Part shown: positions 7,967 to 16,573 of the stretch, in pieces | How positions within the stretch are numbered: the first letter of the stretch is position 1 | Layout: each line of letters opens with the position of its first letter | Origin: Oscillospiraceae bacterium | GTDB lineage: Bacteria > Bacillota > Clostridia > Oscillospirales > Oscillospiraceae | Reading direction: 5' to 3' | Length of the DNA: 35,791 bases | Assembly: GCA_017430985.1 (NCBI GenBank) | Contig: JAFRLZ010000071.1 | Span: 1 to 35,791 of the forward strand | The notes under the pieces: generated by a model | Databases searched by the model: none | Told to the model about the DNA's origin: nothing | What the model saw: only the letters and a program-made list of their open reading frames with translations | Translations under genes and position numbers: made by a program

Positions 7967-9535
7967 ATGGACGAAAAGACATTCCATGGCGGCGAGGCGC
8001 TCGCCCGTGCGGTCGAGGCTGCCTACGGCCGCGGCGAGACGGATTATTCGCTTGAGCCGATGGTGCTCGTGGACGACGCCGGCGCGCCGGTCGGCAAGAT
8101 CCGGGACGGCGACCACGTCGTGTTCTGCTGCCGCCGCGGCGAGCGCGAGATCGAGCTGACCGAGGCCTTTACCGACCCCGCTTTCCCGCATTTCGAACGG
8201 GACTATATGAAAGACCTCGAATTCGTCATCATGACGATGTACCACGAGAAGTTCAAAAACCTGCCCATCGCTTTCGCGCCGGAGCGCGTGAAGATGCCGC
8301 TCGCCCAGGTGCTGAGCGAAGCCGGGCTGCGGCAGTTCCACTGCTCGGAGTCCGAGAAGTTCGCGCACGTGACCTTCTTCTTCAACGGCGGCTACAACCA
8401 GCCCTTCCCGGGCGAGACGGACTATTGCGTGCCCTCGCCCAAGGGCATCCCCTTCGACCAAAAGCCCGAGCTGAGCCTGCCGACGGTCGCGGAGAAGGTC
8501 GAGGAGGCGGTCGACGAGGGCTATGACTTCATCGTCACGAATTTTGCCAACGGCGACGTGATCGGCCACACAGCCAACAAGGACGCGAAGCTCCTCGCCG
8601 CGGCGGCCATCAGCAAATACGTCGACCGGGTCGCGCACTACGCGAAGGAGAAGGGCTATGTCGTGGCGGTCACCGCCGACCACGGCAACATCGAGGCGCT
8701 CTACACCAAGGAGGGCAAACCCCACGGCGCGCACACGACAAATCTCGTGCCCTTCATCATTCTCGACCCGAAGGGGCGTCCGCTCACACTGCGCGACGGC
8801 CGTTTGGGCGACGTCGCACCGACGGTCCTGAGCGTTCTCGGCGTCGAGCAGCCCGTTGAAATGACCGGCAGAAGCCTCATCGAAACGCCGGACTTCCACA
8901 ACGACAAGATGATGCTCATCATCCTTGACGGCTGGGGTTTCGGCACGCACGACGAGGGCGACGCGATCTATCTGGCGGACACGCCCGCATGGGACGCGAT
9001 GCTCGCGCACTATCCGAGCAGCAAGCTGCGCGCTTCCGGCGAGGACGTCGGTCTGCAGTCCGGCAAGGCCGGCAACTCCGAGGCCGGACACAACAATCTC
9101 GGCGCGGGCCGGATCGTGGCGCAGGACGACATACGCATGGACGCCGCCATCAAGGACGGTTCCTTTAAAAGCAACCCTGTGTTCCTTCACGCGATCAACG
9201 CGGCGAAGGAAGAGGGGACTGCGCTGCACCTGCTGGCCTATCTGACGGAGAAGTCCAGCCACGGCTGCATCGACTACCCGCTCATGCTCACCGAAATGGC
9301 CGAGGGCGTTGAGAAGGTCTACCTGCACATCATCTTCGACGGCCGCAGCACCGAGCCCGGCAGCGCGCCGGCGATGCTCCGCGCGCTCGACGCGAAGCTT
9401 GCGGCGATCGGCCGCGGCGTGGTCGTCGACGGCGTGGGACGCGGCGTCGCGCTCGACCGCGACGGCAACTACGCCAAGGTCAAACGCGCCTACGACGCGA
9501 TGACGCTCGGCACCGGTACATCTTACCGGGCATAA
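7967..9535 (+). CDS. Circularly permuted cofactor-independent phosphoglycerate mutase-like protein
   Basis: A 522-aa protein with all the segments of an alkaline-phosphatase-superfamily iPGM (GpmI), but in rotated order. The N-terminus begins in the middle of the phosphotransferase domain (IRDGDHVVF, R57/R60) and runs through K131 (SESEKFAHVTFFFNGG), D197/H201 (NGDVIGH), D238/H239 (TADHGN) and H256 (AHTTN) to the usual iPGM C-terminus (EMTGRSLI). A short linker then leads to the usual N-terminus: D321 (LIILDGWG), nucleophile S371 (GNSEAGH), H432, DGR (458-460) and R492/R498 (GR...DRD), ending at KRAYDAM. Metal ligands and nucleophile are complete; the substrate-binding Asp after DGR is Ser461. 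The chemistry is expected to be phosphoryl transfer on a 3-carbon acid or similar. AAGGAG precedes ATG 7967. Confidence 0.92.
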   Translation: MDEKTFHGGEALARAVEAAYGRGETDYSLEPMVLVDDAGAPVGKIRDGDHVVFCCRRGEREIELTEAFTDPAFPHFERDYMKDLEFVIMTMYHEKFKNLPIAFAPERVKMPLAQVLSEAGLRQFHCSESEKFAHVTFFFNGGYNQPFPGETDYCVPSPKGIPFDQKPELSLPTVAEKVEEAVDEGYDFIVTNFANGDVIGHTANKDAKLLAAAAISKYVDRVAHYAKEKGYVVAVTADHGNIEALYTKEGKPHGAHTTNLVPFIILDPKGRPLTLRDGRLGDVAPTVLSVLGVEQPVEMTGRSLIETPDFHNDKMMLIILDGWGFGTHDEGDAIYLADTPAWDAMLAHYPSSKLRASGEDVGLQSGKAGNSEAGHNNLGAGRIVAQDDIRMDAAIKDGSFKSNPVFLHAINAAKEEGTALHLLAYLTEKSSHGCIDYPLMLTEMAEGVEKVYLHIIFDGRSTEPGSAPAMLRALDAKLAAIGRGVVVDGVGRGVALDRDGNYAKVKRAYDAMTLGTGTSYRA

Positions 9536-9540
9536 GAATA

Positions 9541-9569
9541 ACGCCCGCCTCATTCTTTGGGGCGGGCGT
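9541..9569 (+). other. Intergenic hairpin between cp-iPGM and kinase genes
   Basis: Perfect 9-base inverted repeat (9541-9549 and 9561-9569) with an 11-base loop, six bases after the stop codon. No U-tract follows, so it is more likely an mRNA stabiliser or processing element than a terminator. Confidence 0.5.
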
Positions 9570-9589
9570 CACACGGGAGATGGACAATA

Positions 9590-10471
9590 ATGGAAAGCTA
9601 TGATATAATGATCCTAGGTCCCGCTACGAGGGACGTCAACATCGACTATACCGGCGCGGTCGATCGCTGCGTCGGCGGTGCCGTCACCTTTTGCACGCCT
9701 GCCGCATGCGCCGCGGGAGCCAGAGTGTTCGCGGCGGTCAAGATCGCTCCAGAGGATGCCGACATCATGGAGGCCTTCGATCTGCCGGATGAGTGCAAGG
9801 CGCTGCTGCCCTCCGCGAAGACGACGCTGATGCGCAATGAGTATTTTACGGCTGACAGGGAGAGAAGAAATTCCTCTTGTCCGGCGCAGTCCGATCCGAT
9901 CCTGCCGGGCGAACTGCCGGACGTGGAGTATCGCCTCTGCCATTTGGCAGGCCTCCTCTATGGAGATTTTCCGGATGAGCTTCTGGAGGCGCTGCATCGC
10001 CGCGCGCTCCTTTCGGGCGACGCCCAGGGCTTTCTGCGCCATAATGTTGATGGCAAGCTGATGCTGCGCGATTGGGAGGATAAGCTGCGCTTTCTCCCGT
10101 ATATGGACTTTTTCAAGACCGATGCGGCGGAGGCCGAAATGCTCACCGGGCTGACCGACCGCGAGGCGGCGGCGCGCCGGCTCTGCGCCTGGGGCGCGAA
10201 GGAAGTCATGGTCTCGCACAACGCGGAGATCCTCGTCTGCGACGGAAAGGATGTTTTTACCTGCCCGATCAAGGCGCGCAATCTCTCCGGACGTACCGGC
10301 CGGGGAGATACGACCTTCGGCTCCTATCTCGCCATGCGCATCACGGGCCACGACATGGCCGCATCGCTTCTCTATGCGACGGCCTGTGTGTCGCTGAAGA
10401 TGGAGACGCCGGGCGTGTTCAAAGGGCAGCGCTCCGACGTCGAGGCATATATCCGCGAGTTTTACGAATAA
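9590..10471 (+). CDS. PfkB/ribokinase-family carbohydrate kinase
   Basis: A 293-aa PfkB-type kinase. The N-terminal substrate-binding region has the family Gly-Gly pattern (CVGGAVTFCTPAACAAGA) and the C-terminal ATP/catalytic motif reads GRTGRGDTTFGSYLA: the catalytic Asp of the usual GAGD is kept but the second residue is Arg. The length and the reduced lid resemble the small PfkB proteins that act on inositols or nucleosides rather than on fructose phosphates; the exact substrate cannot be told. It sits between the cp-iPGM and PEP carboxykinase. An upstream in-frame reading from 9557 runs through the hairpin; ATG 9590 with GGGAGA 9 bases upstream is chosen. Confidence 0.85.
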   Translation: MESYDIMILGPATRDVNIDYTGAVDRCVGGAVTFCTPAACAAGARVFAAVKIAPEDADIMEAFDLPDECKALLPSAKTTLMRNEYFTADRERRNSSCPAQSDPILPGELPDVEYRLCHLAGLLYGDFPDELLEALHRRALLSGDAQGFLRHNVDGKLMLRDWEDKLRFLPYMDFFKTDAAEAEMLTGLTDREAAARRLCAWGAKEVMVSHNAEILVCDGKDVFTCPIKARNLSGRTGRGDTTFGSYLAMRITGHDMAASLLYATACVSLKMETPGVFKGQRSDVEAYIREFYE

Positions 10472-10550
10472 AACGCTGAGGGACGGATCAAACAGCCACG
10501 CCGCTTGAACGGTCCTTCCCGGCGTTAAAAAAATGATTGGAGACTGCAGA

Positions 10551-12125
10551 ATGGAAATGTTATCAGCGATCGATCTCGGCATTGCAGGCAATGGCCATGT
10601 TTACCGCAATCTGCCTGTCCCTGAACTGGTGGAAAAAGCGCTGGCGCGCGGGGAGGGCAAGCTGACCGACACCGGCGCGCTCGCCATCATCACCGGCAAG
10701 TATACCGGGCGCAGCCCCAAGGATAAATTCATCGTCGATACCCCGGCCGTACATGACGAGATCCACTGGGGCAAGATCAATGTTCCCATTTCCAAAGACA
10801 GATTCGACGCGATCCGCGCGAAGATGCTCGCCTACCTGCAGAACCGCGAGCTCTTTGTCTTCGACGGCTTTGCCGGCGCGGACCCCAGCGTGACCCAGCG
10901 TTTCCGGATCGTCAACGAGTTTGCCAGCCAGAACCTGTTCATGCACCAGCTCCTGATCCGCCCGACGGAGGAGCAGCTGAAGGACTTTACGCCGGATTAC
11001 ACGATGATCTGCGCGCCCGGTTTCCAGTGTGTCCCGGAGATCGACGGCGTACACAGCGAATGTGCGATCCTGCTTGATCTGGAGGCGCGCGAGGTGCTGA
11101 TCGCCGGAAACCAGTACAGCGGCGAGATGAAGAAGTCCGTCTTCACCGTGATGAACTACATCCTGCCCAAAATGGGCATCCTGCCGCTGCACTGCTCGGC
11201 CAACATGGGCAAGGACGGCAGCACCGCCGTTTTCCTGGGCCTTTCCGGCACGGGCAAGACCACGCTTTCGGCCGATCCCGCGCGTTCGCTGATCGGCGAC
11301 GACGAGCACGGCTGGACGAAGGACGGCGTTTTCAACATGGAGGGCGGCTGCTACGCCAAGTGCATCGACCTCAAGCGTGAGAGCGAGCCCGAGATCTATG
11401 ACGCGATCCGCTTTGGCGCCATGCTGGAAAACGTGGTCATCGACGATCAGGATCATCCCCACTATGAGGACGGCAGCCTGACGGAGAACACCCGCGCGGG
11501 CTACCCGATCGAATTCATCGACAACGCCGTTATCCCCGGCGTCGGCGGCAACCCCAGCACGGTCGTCTTTCTCACGGCGGACGCGTTCGGCGTGCTGCCT
11601 CCGATCTCGCGGCTCAACCGGAACGCCGCGGCGTACTACTATGTGTCCGGCTATACCAGCAAGCTTGCCGGCACCGAGCGCGGCATCACGGAGCCCGTCA
11701 CGACCTTCTCGTCCATGTTCGGCGAGCCCTTCTTCCCGATGCGTCCCTCTCTGTATGCGGAAATGTTTGTCCGCAAGCTGGAGGAGACCGGCGCACAGGT
11801 CTTCCTGGTCAACACCGGCTGGTGCGGCGGGCATGCGGGCGACGTGCCGCGCATGAAGCTGCGCTACACGCGCGCCATGGTCGAGGCCGCCATCTCCGGC
11901 GAACTCAACGATGTGGAATACGAGCGCGACCCGATTTTCGGCGTGGACATCCCGAAGAGCTGCCCGAACGTCCCCGACGAGATCCTCGATCCGAGGAACC
12001 TGTGGAAAGACAAGGCCGCTTATGAGGCGAGCGCAAAGAAGCTCGCGCGGGAATTTGTCGCCAACATGGAGGAAAAGGAGCCGGAGCTGCCGGAGGCGAT
12101 CAAGGCCGCAGGCCCCAAAGCGTAA
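10551..12125 (+). CDS. pckA: Phosphoenolpyruvate carboxykinase (ATP)
   Basis: A full-length ATP-type PEP carboxykinase of 524 aa, which interconverts oxaloacetate plus ATP with PEP, CO2 and ADP in the cytosol. Family marks: TGRSPKDKFIV near the N-terminus, the P-loop GLSGTGKTTLS, the metal and phosphate-binding stretch GDDEHGW, FLTADAFGVLPP, and the adenine-binding region around GYTSKLAGTE and NTGWCGG. ATG 10551 has TTGGAGA 6-7 bases upstream and is preferred over the in-frame ATG at 10533. It is the last gene before a strong terminator. In anaerobic Clostridia the enzyme often works in the PEP-to-oxaloacetate direction, capturing energy. Placement after a mutase that could deliver a PEP precursor makes a connected route plausible (inference). 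Confidence 0.97.
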   Translation: MEMLSAIDLGIAGNGHVYRNLPVPELVEKALARGEGKLTDTGALAIITGKYTGRSPKDKFIVDTPAVHDEIHWGKINVPISKDRFDAIRAKMLAYLQNRELFVFDGFAGADPSVTQRFRIVNEFASQNLFMHQLLIRPTEEQLKDFTPDYTMICAPGFQCVPEIDGVHSECAILLDLEAREVLIAGNQYSGEMKKSVFTVMNYILPKMGILPLHCSANMGKDGSTAVFLGLSGTGKTTLSADPARSLIGDDEHGWTKDGVFNMEGGCYAKCIDLKRESEPEIYDAIRFGAMLENVVIDDQDHPHYEDGSLTENTRAGYPIEFIDNAVIPGVGGNPSTVVFLTADAFGVLPPISRLNRNAAAYYYVSGYTSKLAGTERGITEPVTTFSSMFGEPFFPMRPSLYAEMFVRKLEETGAQVFLVNTGWCGGHAGDVPRMKLRYTRAMVEAAISGELNDVEYERDPIFGVDIPKSCPNVPDEILDPRNLWKDKAAYEASAKKLAREFVANMEEKEPELPEAIKAAGPKA

Positions 12126-12147
12126 AAGAAAACCGCGTCAAATGAAA

Positions 12148-12179
12148 ACAGAGCCGGGTTTTACCCGGCTCTGTTTTTT
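12148..12179 (+). terminator. Strong intrinsic terminator, probably bidirectional
   Basis: Eleven-base perfect inverted repeat (12148-12158 and 12164-12174) with a 5-base loop followed by six T (12174-12179), 22 bases after the pckA stop. On the minus strand it lies 18 bases after the stop of the SLOG gene and is followed by a TTTTCATTT run, so it can also end the seven-gene receptor operon. Confidence 0.93.
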
Positions 12180-12192
12180 GCTGTCCGCCAGC

Positions 12193-13797
12193 TTATAGAT
12201 TGAAGTTCGGCGCGTTGTCCCGCTGATAAGAGCACCAGTTGGCATTTTCGATCAGCTCCTCGCGCGCCAGCACGCTGAGCAGCTCCGGTGTCTGCGAGCG
12301 TTCAAGAAGCTGCCGGGACATCTTCGTGTAAAAGCGTTCCATCTTCTGATGATCGGAAAGCGTGCGGGGGAGCGACAGACGCCCGTAGTAGTTTGCGGTG
12401 AAGAGCGTGACGGCGGAGATGGTCCCCAGCAGGATCTTCAGGATCGTTCGACAGAGATCGGCGTTCGCCAGGGAAGAGATCGGCGGAAAGAGCAGACGCC
12501 CGAACAGCAGTTCAAACAGCAGCGCGGCGAGATACAGCGCCACGCTCAGGATCAGCGCGAAGCGCACGACCCGCTCGCTGACGCCCAGCGATCTGCGCGA
12601 GCGTTTCTTAGCCGCGTGATGATAGCGCCGCTGTTCCTCCACCCAGCATTCCCGGATGTCGTGCTCGGCCTTTGGAGGACAGCCGACCTCAAGCGCGCAG
12701 AGCGCGTCCAGGATCCAGGCGGTCTCCGTTTGCTGCGACCAGGAGAGCAGTTCCGAGGTGCACAGCTCGGCGCCTGCGTAGCGCAGATAGGTTTGTACCC
12801 GCAGACACTCGGCTAGCGCGCGGAATTCGATGTACCGCCGGTGACAGTCTGAGCGGGAAGCGTAGCGCTGCACCTGCCAGGCAGTGAGCAGCATGATCCC
12901 GCAGATGAAGATCATCCAGACGAGATGCGCCTCATCGTACATCAAAAAGGCAAAGGTCAGCACGGCGCTGGCCGCCGCGATCAGCGCCAGCGCGCGGCGG
13001 AATTTTCCGGCGTAAAGGCCGCTGAGCTTTCCGGCGATCAGACTGATCCGTTCCGTCCTCAGCAGGACAGGATCGTCCGGCGCGCTCTCCGGGAGACGAG
13101 AGACGTCGGTCACCTCGACGGTCCCGGCCAGACGGTTGTAATCGTCGGTCTTCTGCAGGATATCCCGGATGGCCTCGCTTCTGCCATAAACATGGACAGT
13201 GCCCGCCGCCTCTTCACAATGCTCGCCCCGGGGCGTGAAAACGTGGATCACGGCCTCGTTGCCGCCGGAGCGGAGCGGCGTCCCGCGGACGGGACGATAG
13301 CTCCCGTTCAAAGCAAAATCCACAGCCTCCGCTGTGCCGCAGGCGGCCTGCGTCCCTTCGCCTCCGTCCCAGAGCGCCAACAGAACGTGGCTGTGCGCGG
13401 AAATATAGATCCCGGCCTGTCGAAACAGATAGGCGCGGGTCGGACCGTTTTCCGGCAAAGCCTCGGTGGGCGGTATGACGAAAAGGTCCTCCGCGCGGGC
13501 GCAATGGTGCTCAAAGCGCTCGAGAGCGGCCGGACTCAGATCGCGCACAAAGACCTCTCGTTCCGTTGGAAGAGCGGCGATCAATGCGATACCCAGGTCT
13601 TCCGCGGCGTCGGCGCAGAGCAGATCGCCGCCTTCCGCCAGGGAGCAGAGCAAAACGAGAGGGGAGTGCGGGCAGAGCTCCTGCAGCTTCTTCAGTTCGT
13701 GTTTGACAGCCGCATACAGAGCACTTCGATCCTGTTCGCGGATCGTCCTGTGGCCGGTCACGCCCACGACGATAGGAATGTACTTGTCGTTTGTCAT
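12193..13797 (-). CDS. SLOG-like nucleotide-sensing domain protein with four membrane helices
   Basis: A 534-aa protein with two parts. Residues 1-190 look like a SLOG (LOG-like Rossmann) domain: VVGVTGHR at 10-17, then a CSLAEGGDLLCADAA block and HVLLALWDGGEGTQAACGTAEA, the pattern of domains that bind or process nucleotide-derived ligands. Residues 268-287, 292-309, 411-433 and 451-471 are predicted membrane helices in two pairs, enclosing a cytosolic helical segment (RRYIEFRALAECLRVQTYLRYAG), reminiscent of SLATT-type membrane effectors. It is the last gene of the seven-gene operon and its start overlaps the preceding stop by 4 bases. SLOG and SLATT proteins are part of the nucleotide-centred conflict network, so a role as membrane effector or ligand sensor for the receptors is plausible. 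Confidence 0.78.
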   Translation of the reverse strand: MTNDKYIPIVVGVTGHRTIREQDRSALYAAVKHELKKLQELCPHSPLVLLCSLAEGGDLLCADAAEDLGIALIAALPTEREVFVRDLSPAALERFEHHCARAEDLFVIPPTEALPENGPTRAYLFRQAGIYISAHSHVLLALWDGGEGTQAACGTAEAVDFALNGSYRPVRGTPLRSGGNEAVIHVFTPRGEHCEEAAGTVHVYGRSEAIRDILQKTDDYNRLAGTVEVTDVSRLPESAPDDPVLLRTERISLIAGKLSGLYAGKFRRALALIAAASAVLTFAFLMYDEAHLVWMIFICGIMLLTAWQVQRYASRSDCHRRYIEFRALAECLRVQTYLRYAGAELCTSELLSWSQQTETAWILDALCALEVGCPPKAEHDIRECWVEEQRRYHHAAKKRSRRSLGVSERVVRFALILSVALYLAALLFELLFGRLLFPPISSLANADLCRTILKILLGTISAVTLFTANYYGRLSLPRTLSDHQKMERFYTKMSRQLLERSQTPELLSVLAREELIENANWCSYQRDNAPNFNL

Positions 13798-16559
13798 GAT
13801 CCGATGATCTCCAGTCTGAAGGAATAGCTTTGCCCATCCAGGCTTGCAATGGCTTTTGTCATATCGGCGCTCACCGTGACGGATTCGAGCTTTTCCAGTG
13901 TGATCAGCTCGCTGAGGTCGGTCACATTGGTATCGGAAACATCCAGACTGCGCAGCTCGTAGAGGTTTTGGATGCCCTGCAGCGAATCGACGGCCGTCGA
14001 GCGCAGGCTGATCTCCGTCAGCTCCTGCAGTGTGAAGAGCGCCGACGCATCGCGAAGCGTTCGGCAGGATTCTGCCCGGAAAACTTCCAGCGAGCCGAGG
14101 CCCTGGACGCCGTTGAGATCGGCCAGAGGCTGTGCCATAAGCGATAGCTCCCGCAGCCCGCTCAGCCTGGAAAAGACACCCGCTTCTTTGATCACGCCTG
14201 TGCCGGGCAGCTTCCGTTCGCCCGTTTCGAACGACGCGAAGCTCTCACGGTCCACGAGCTGATCGCCCACAACGCAGACGCTGCGTACGTGCCGCAGCAT
14301 CGCGTCAGGCAGCGTCTGCAGCTCTTCGAGACTCTGCAGGGATATCTCGTCGTCGTTCAGATTCCAGCCGCCGCGCGGGTATGCCACATGATAATTGAAG
14401 AAAAGACCGGAGCTGACCAGATCCTGTGCCTGTTCCTCTACCTGCGGCGGCACGATGAGCGTGTCTCCGTGAAAACGCCGCAGCGCTTCCAGATTGTTCA
14501 GCCCATCCAGCCCGCCAAGCTCCACGCGCCAGAACTGGAGAGGTTCCATCTCGTCAAGGAAGCTCAGGTCGGTCAGATCAGAGATGTTTTCCAAATGCAG
14601 AGTATTCATACTCAGCTTTTGAAAGGACGGCAGCGCAAAGCAGCTGCTGACCGACAGCGTGTCGAGCTTGAGGCCATCCAGCGCGCTCCAGTCTGACAGA
14701 TTCGTGCAGTGAGTGACCTCCAGGACCCCGCGTCCGACCCATTGGAAACCGGAAAGCCGCTGCAGCCCGTCCAGTGAGCGCAGGTTTGCGCAGTCATAGA
14801 GCTGGATGCGCCAGGTCGGCCAGGCATCCGGGATGGAGGAGAGGTCGCGGATATCGCAGTCGTTCACAAACAGGCGGTCTTTGACGGTCGGCAGCACCGA
14901 TAGATCCAGACCGCTGATGCGACGTAAATACAAGTATGAAATGCTTATGTCCGCCAGGTCGTCGACCGCGCGGTCAAGGCGGCCGCCGTAGAGGTCGATC
15001 CCAAGCATGTCGTACCGTTCGATTCCGGACAGACCGGAAAAGTCGTGTACGGTACCCGAAAAATCAAAGCGTTCGAGAGACGACCGACTCTGTCCCAGCG
15101 TGCGCAGGAAATCCAGATCGGGGAGATCCACGCTGTACAGGCGGATATCCTTCAGCTTCGGCAGTTCGCCGAGGAAAGAGGCGTCGCGCAGACGCACGTC
15201 CCAGCCGGCATAGATCATCACGTTCTCGAGCTCGGTACAGCCGCCGATGGGGCTGTAATCTCTCACATCAGGACAGTCGTCGATAGAAAGGGACTTCAGC
15301 CATTTCAACCGGGAGAGCGCCGAGATATCCTCCAGATCAAAGCCGTCGACGATCTCAAGGTCTTCCAGGCTCAGCCCCTCCAGACCAGAAAGGCTCCGCA
15401 GTCCGGTCGGGTCCAAAAGCTGCAGTTTCTGCAGCCCGCGGATAGACGAAAGAAAAGACAGATCCTGCACTGCAGAAAAGTCGACGAACCACAGAGCTGC
15501 GTTTTTCAGCGCCGGCGGCGCGAAGGCGGAGAAGTCCGCCTCGACGTCGGTCCCGCGCATATCGACGTGCAGCAGACGCAGATCCTCGCAGGCTGTCAGC
15601 GCGCCGAAGTCGCGGATCGGCGAAAAGCGGATCATCATGTCTCTGACGGATGAGCCGGAGAGCCAGCTCAGGCTGTCGACGCCGCAGCTCAGCACCGCGA
15701 CGCCCTCGAGCTTGTCCGCTCCGCTGAGGTCGGGGAGCCTGTCCGCCGGCACGTCGACCAGCGCCAGCGACAGATAACGCAGGTTTGGCATCAGACCGAT
15801 AAAGCGCAGGTCGTCGTAAGAGCTCATGCCGAGCTCCCGCCCGCTGTCCATGCCGTACCAGTGGATGTTGCCGTCCCGGTCGTTTTCGTCCAAAACGGCG
15901 TAGTTGTCCACGTCAAAATAGATAAAGGGCAGCTCGTCGTCGGGGCCATACGCGGCCTGAACGTCGTCGATCGCGGCGTCCAGCTCCTCGCCGGTGAGAA
16001 AGACCACCTGATCGCCGACGATGACCACGTCCTCAATCTTCGCAAGATCCTCCTCGGTCAAGCCGTAGGAGACCGCCGCTTCGAGCAGATCTGACGCCAT
16101 GGAGGGGACGGCTTTGTTCTGGGCAGAACGCCAGATCAGCGCGCCGACGATGAGCGCCAGCAGCAGCGCGCCTCCCGCGATGAGCGCGCGCGGGAGAACG
16201 GGCGGGGACGGCGGGATCGCGCTGAGGATGCGCTCGGCGGTATGCGCGTCGTCCCGCCCGGCCGTGGGGATGATGTTGCGGGCGTAGAGGGCGTTTTTCA
16301 GCGCATCGGGGATCGGCGCGCCGTCGAGCTGCAGAGGCAGCACGTTCTCCGCCTCGGCGGCGATCAGGCCGAGCAGCTTGTCCACAGCCGCGCCATCGGC
16401 GTAAAAGGCCTCCGACAGCACCGCGAGCACGACGTCGTTTTTGCGAGCCTCACCGGTCAGCGCGACGCAGCGCAGGCCTTTTTTCCGAAGCTCGTCAAGC
16501 AGCGGCTGCAGCGCGGCCCGGTCCTGTTCCGCAAACAGGAGCTTGACTGTCTTACGCAT
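13794..16559 (-). CDS. Large TIR-like-TM-LRR receptor-like protein A (921 aa)
   Basis: Residues 1-115 form a degenerate TIR-like domain (VKLLFAEQDRAALQPLL, VVLAVLSEAFYAD, ENVLPLQLDG), 125-143 one membrane helix followed by WRSAQNK, and about 175-921 a leucine-rich-repeat ectodomain of short SDS22/internalin-like repeats (DLSFLSSIRGLQKLQLLD type) with a beta-strand C-cap (VTVSADMTKAIASLDG). The catalytic Glu of TIR NADases is absent. With the TIR inside, the LRRs are external. ATG 16559 has GAGGA 6 bases upstream and matches the starts of the paralogues; a TTG at 16577 overlapping the previous stop is the alternative. Near-identical TIR/TM DNA is shared with protein C (19353-22418). Its 3' end overlaps the SLOG start. 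Confidence 0.88.
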   Translation of the reverse strand: MRKTVKLLFAEQDRAALQPLLDELRKKGLRCVALTGEARKNDVVLAVLSEAFYADGAAVDKLLGLIAAEAENVLPLQLDGAPIPDALKNALYARNIIPTAGRDDAHTAERILSAIPPSPPVLPRALIAGGALLLALIVGALIWRSAQNKAVPSMASDLLEAAVSYGLTEEDLAKIEDVVIVGDQVVFLTGEELDAAIDDVQAAYGPDDELPFIYFDVDNYAVLDENDRDGNIHWYGMDSGRELGMSSYDDLRFIGLMPNLRYLSLALVDVPADRLPDLSGADKLEGVAVLSCGVDSLSWLSGSSVRDMMIRFSPIRDFGALTACEDLRLLHVDMRGTDVEADFSAFAPPALKNAALWFVDFSAVQDLSFLSSIRGLQKLQLLDPTGLRSLSGLEGLSLEDLEIVDGFDLEDISALSRLKWLKSLSIDDCPDVRDYSPIGGCTELENVMIYAGWDVRLRDASFLGELPKLKDIRLYSVDLPDLDFLRTLGQSRSSLERFDFSGTVHDFSGLSGIERYDMLGIDLYGGRLDRAVDDLADISISYLYLRRISGLDLSVLPTVKDRLFVNDCDIRDLSSIPDAWPTWRIQLYDCANLRSLDGLQRLSGFQWVGRGVLEVTHCTNLSDWSALDGLKLDTLSVSSCFALPSFQKLSMNTLHLENISDLTDLSFLDEMEPLQFWRVELGGLDGLNNLEALRRFHGDTLIVPPQVEEQAQDLVSSGLFFNYHVAYPRGGWNLNDDEISLQSLEELQTLPDAMLRHVRSVCVVGDQLVDRESFASFETGERKLPGTGVIKEAGVFSRLSGLRELSLMAQPLADLNGVQGLGSLEVFRAESCRTLRDASALFTLQELTEISLRSTAVDSLQGIQNLYELRSLDVSDTNVTDLSELITLEKLESVTVSADMTKAIASLDGQSYSFRLEIIGS

Positions 16560-16573
16560 ATCCATTCCTCGCT

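Noticed and set aside
7967..9535. Permuted mutase as two merged partial genes or a frameshift artefact
   Set aside because: One uninterrupted frame covers both halves, all metal ligands are present exactly once and the ends meet within one canonical domain, which two random fragments would not give.
7961..9553. Antisense open frame of 530 codons covering the permuted mutase
   Set aside because: The opposite strand encodes complete catalytic motifs; the antisense product has no recognisable domain and no ribosome site.
9541..9569. Hairpin as an intrinsic terminator splitting the operon
   Set aside because: No T-run follows the stem, and the kinase gene starts 20 bases later without a clear promoter.
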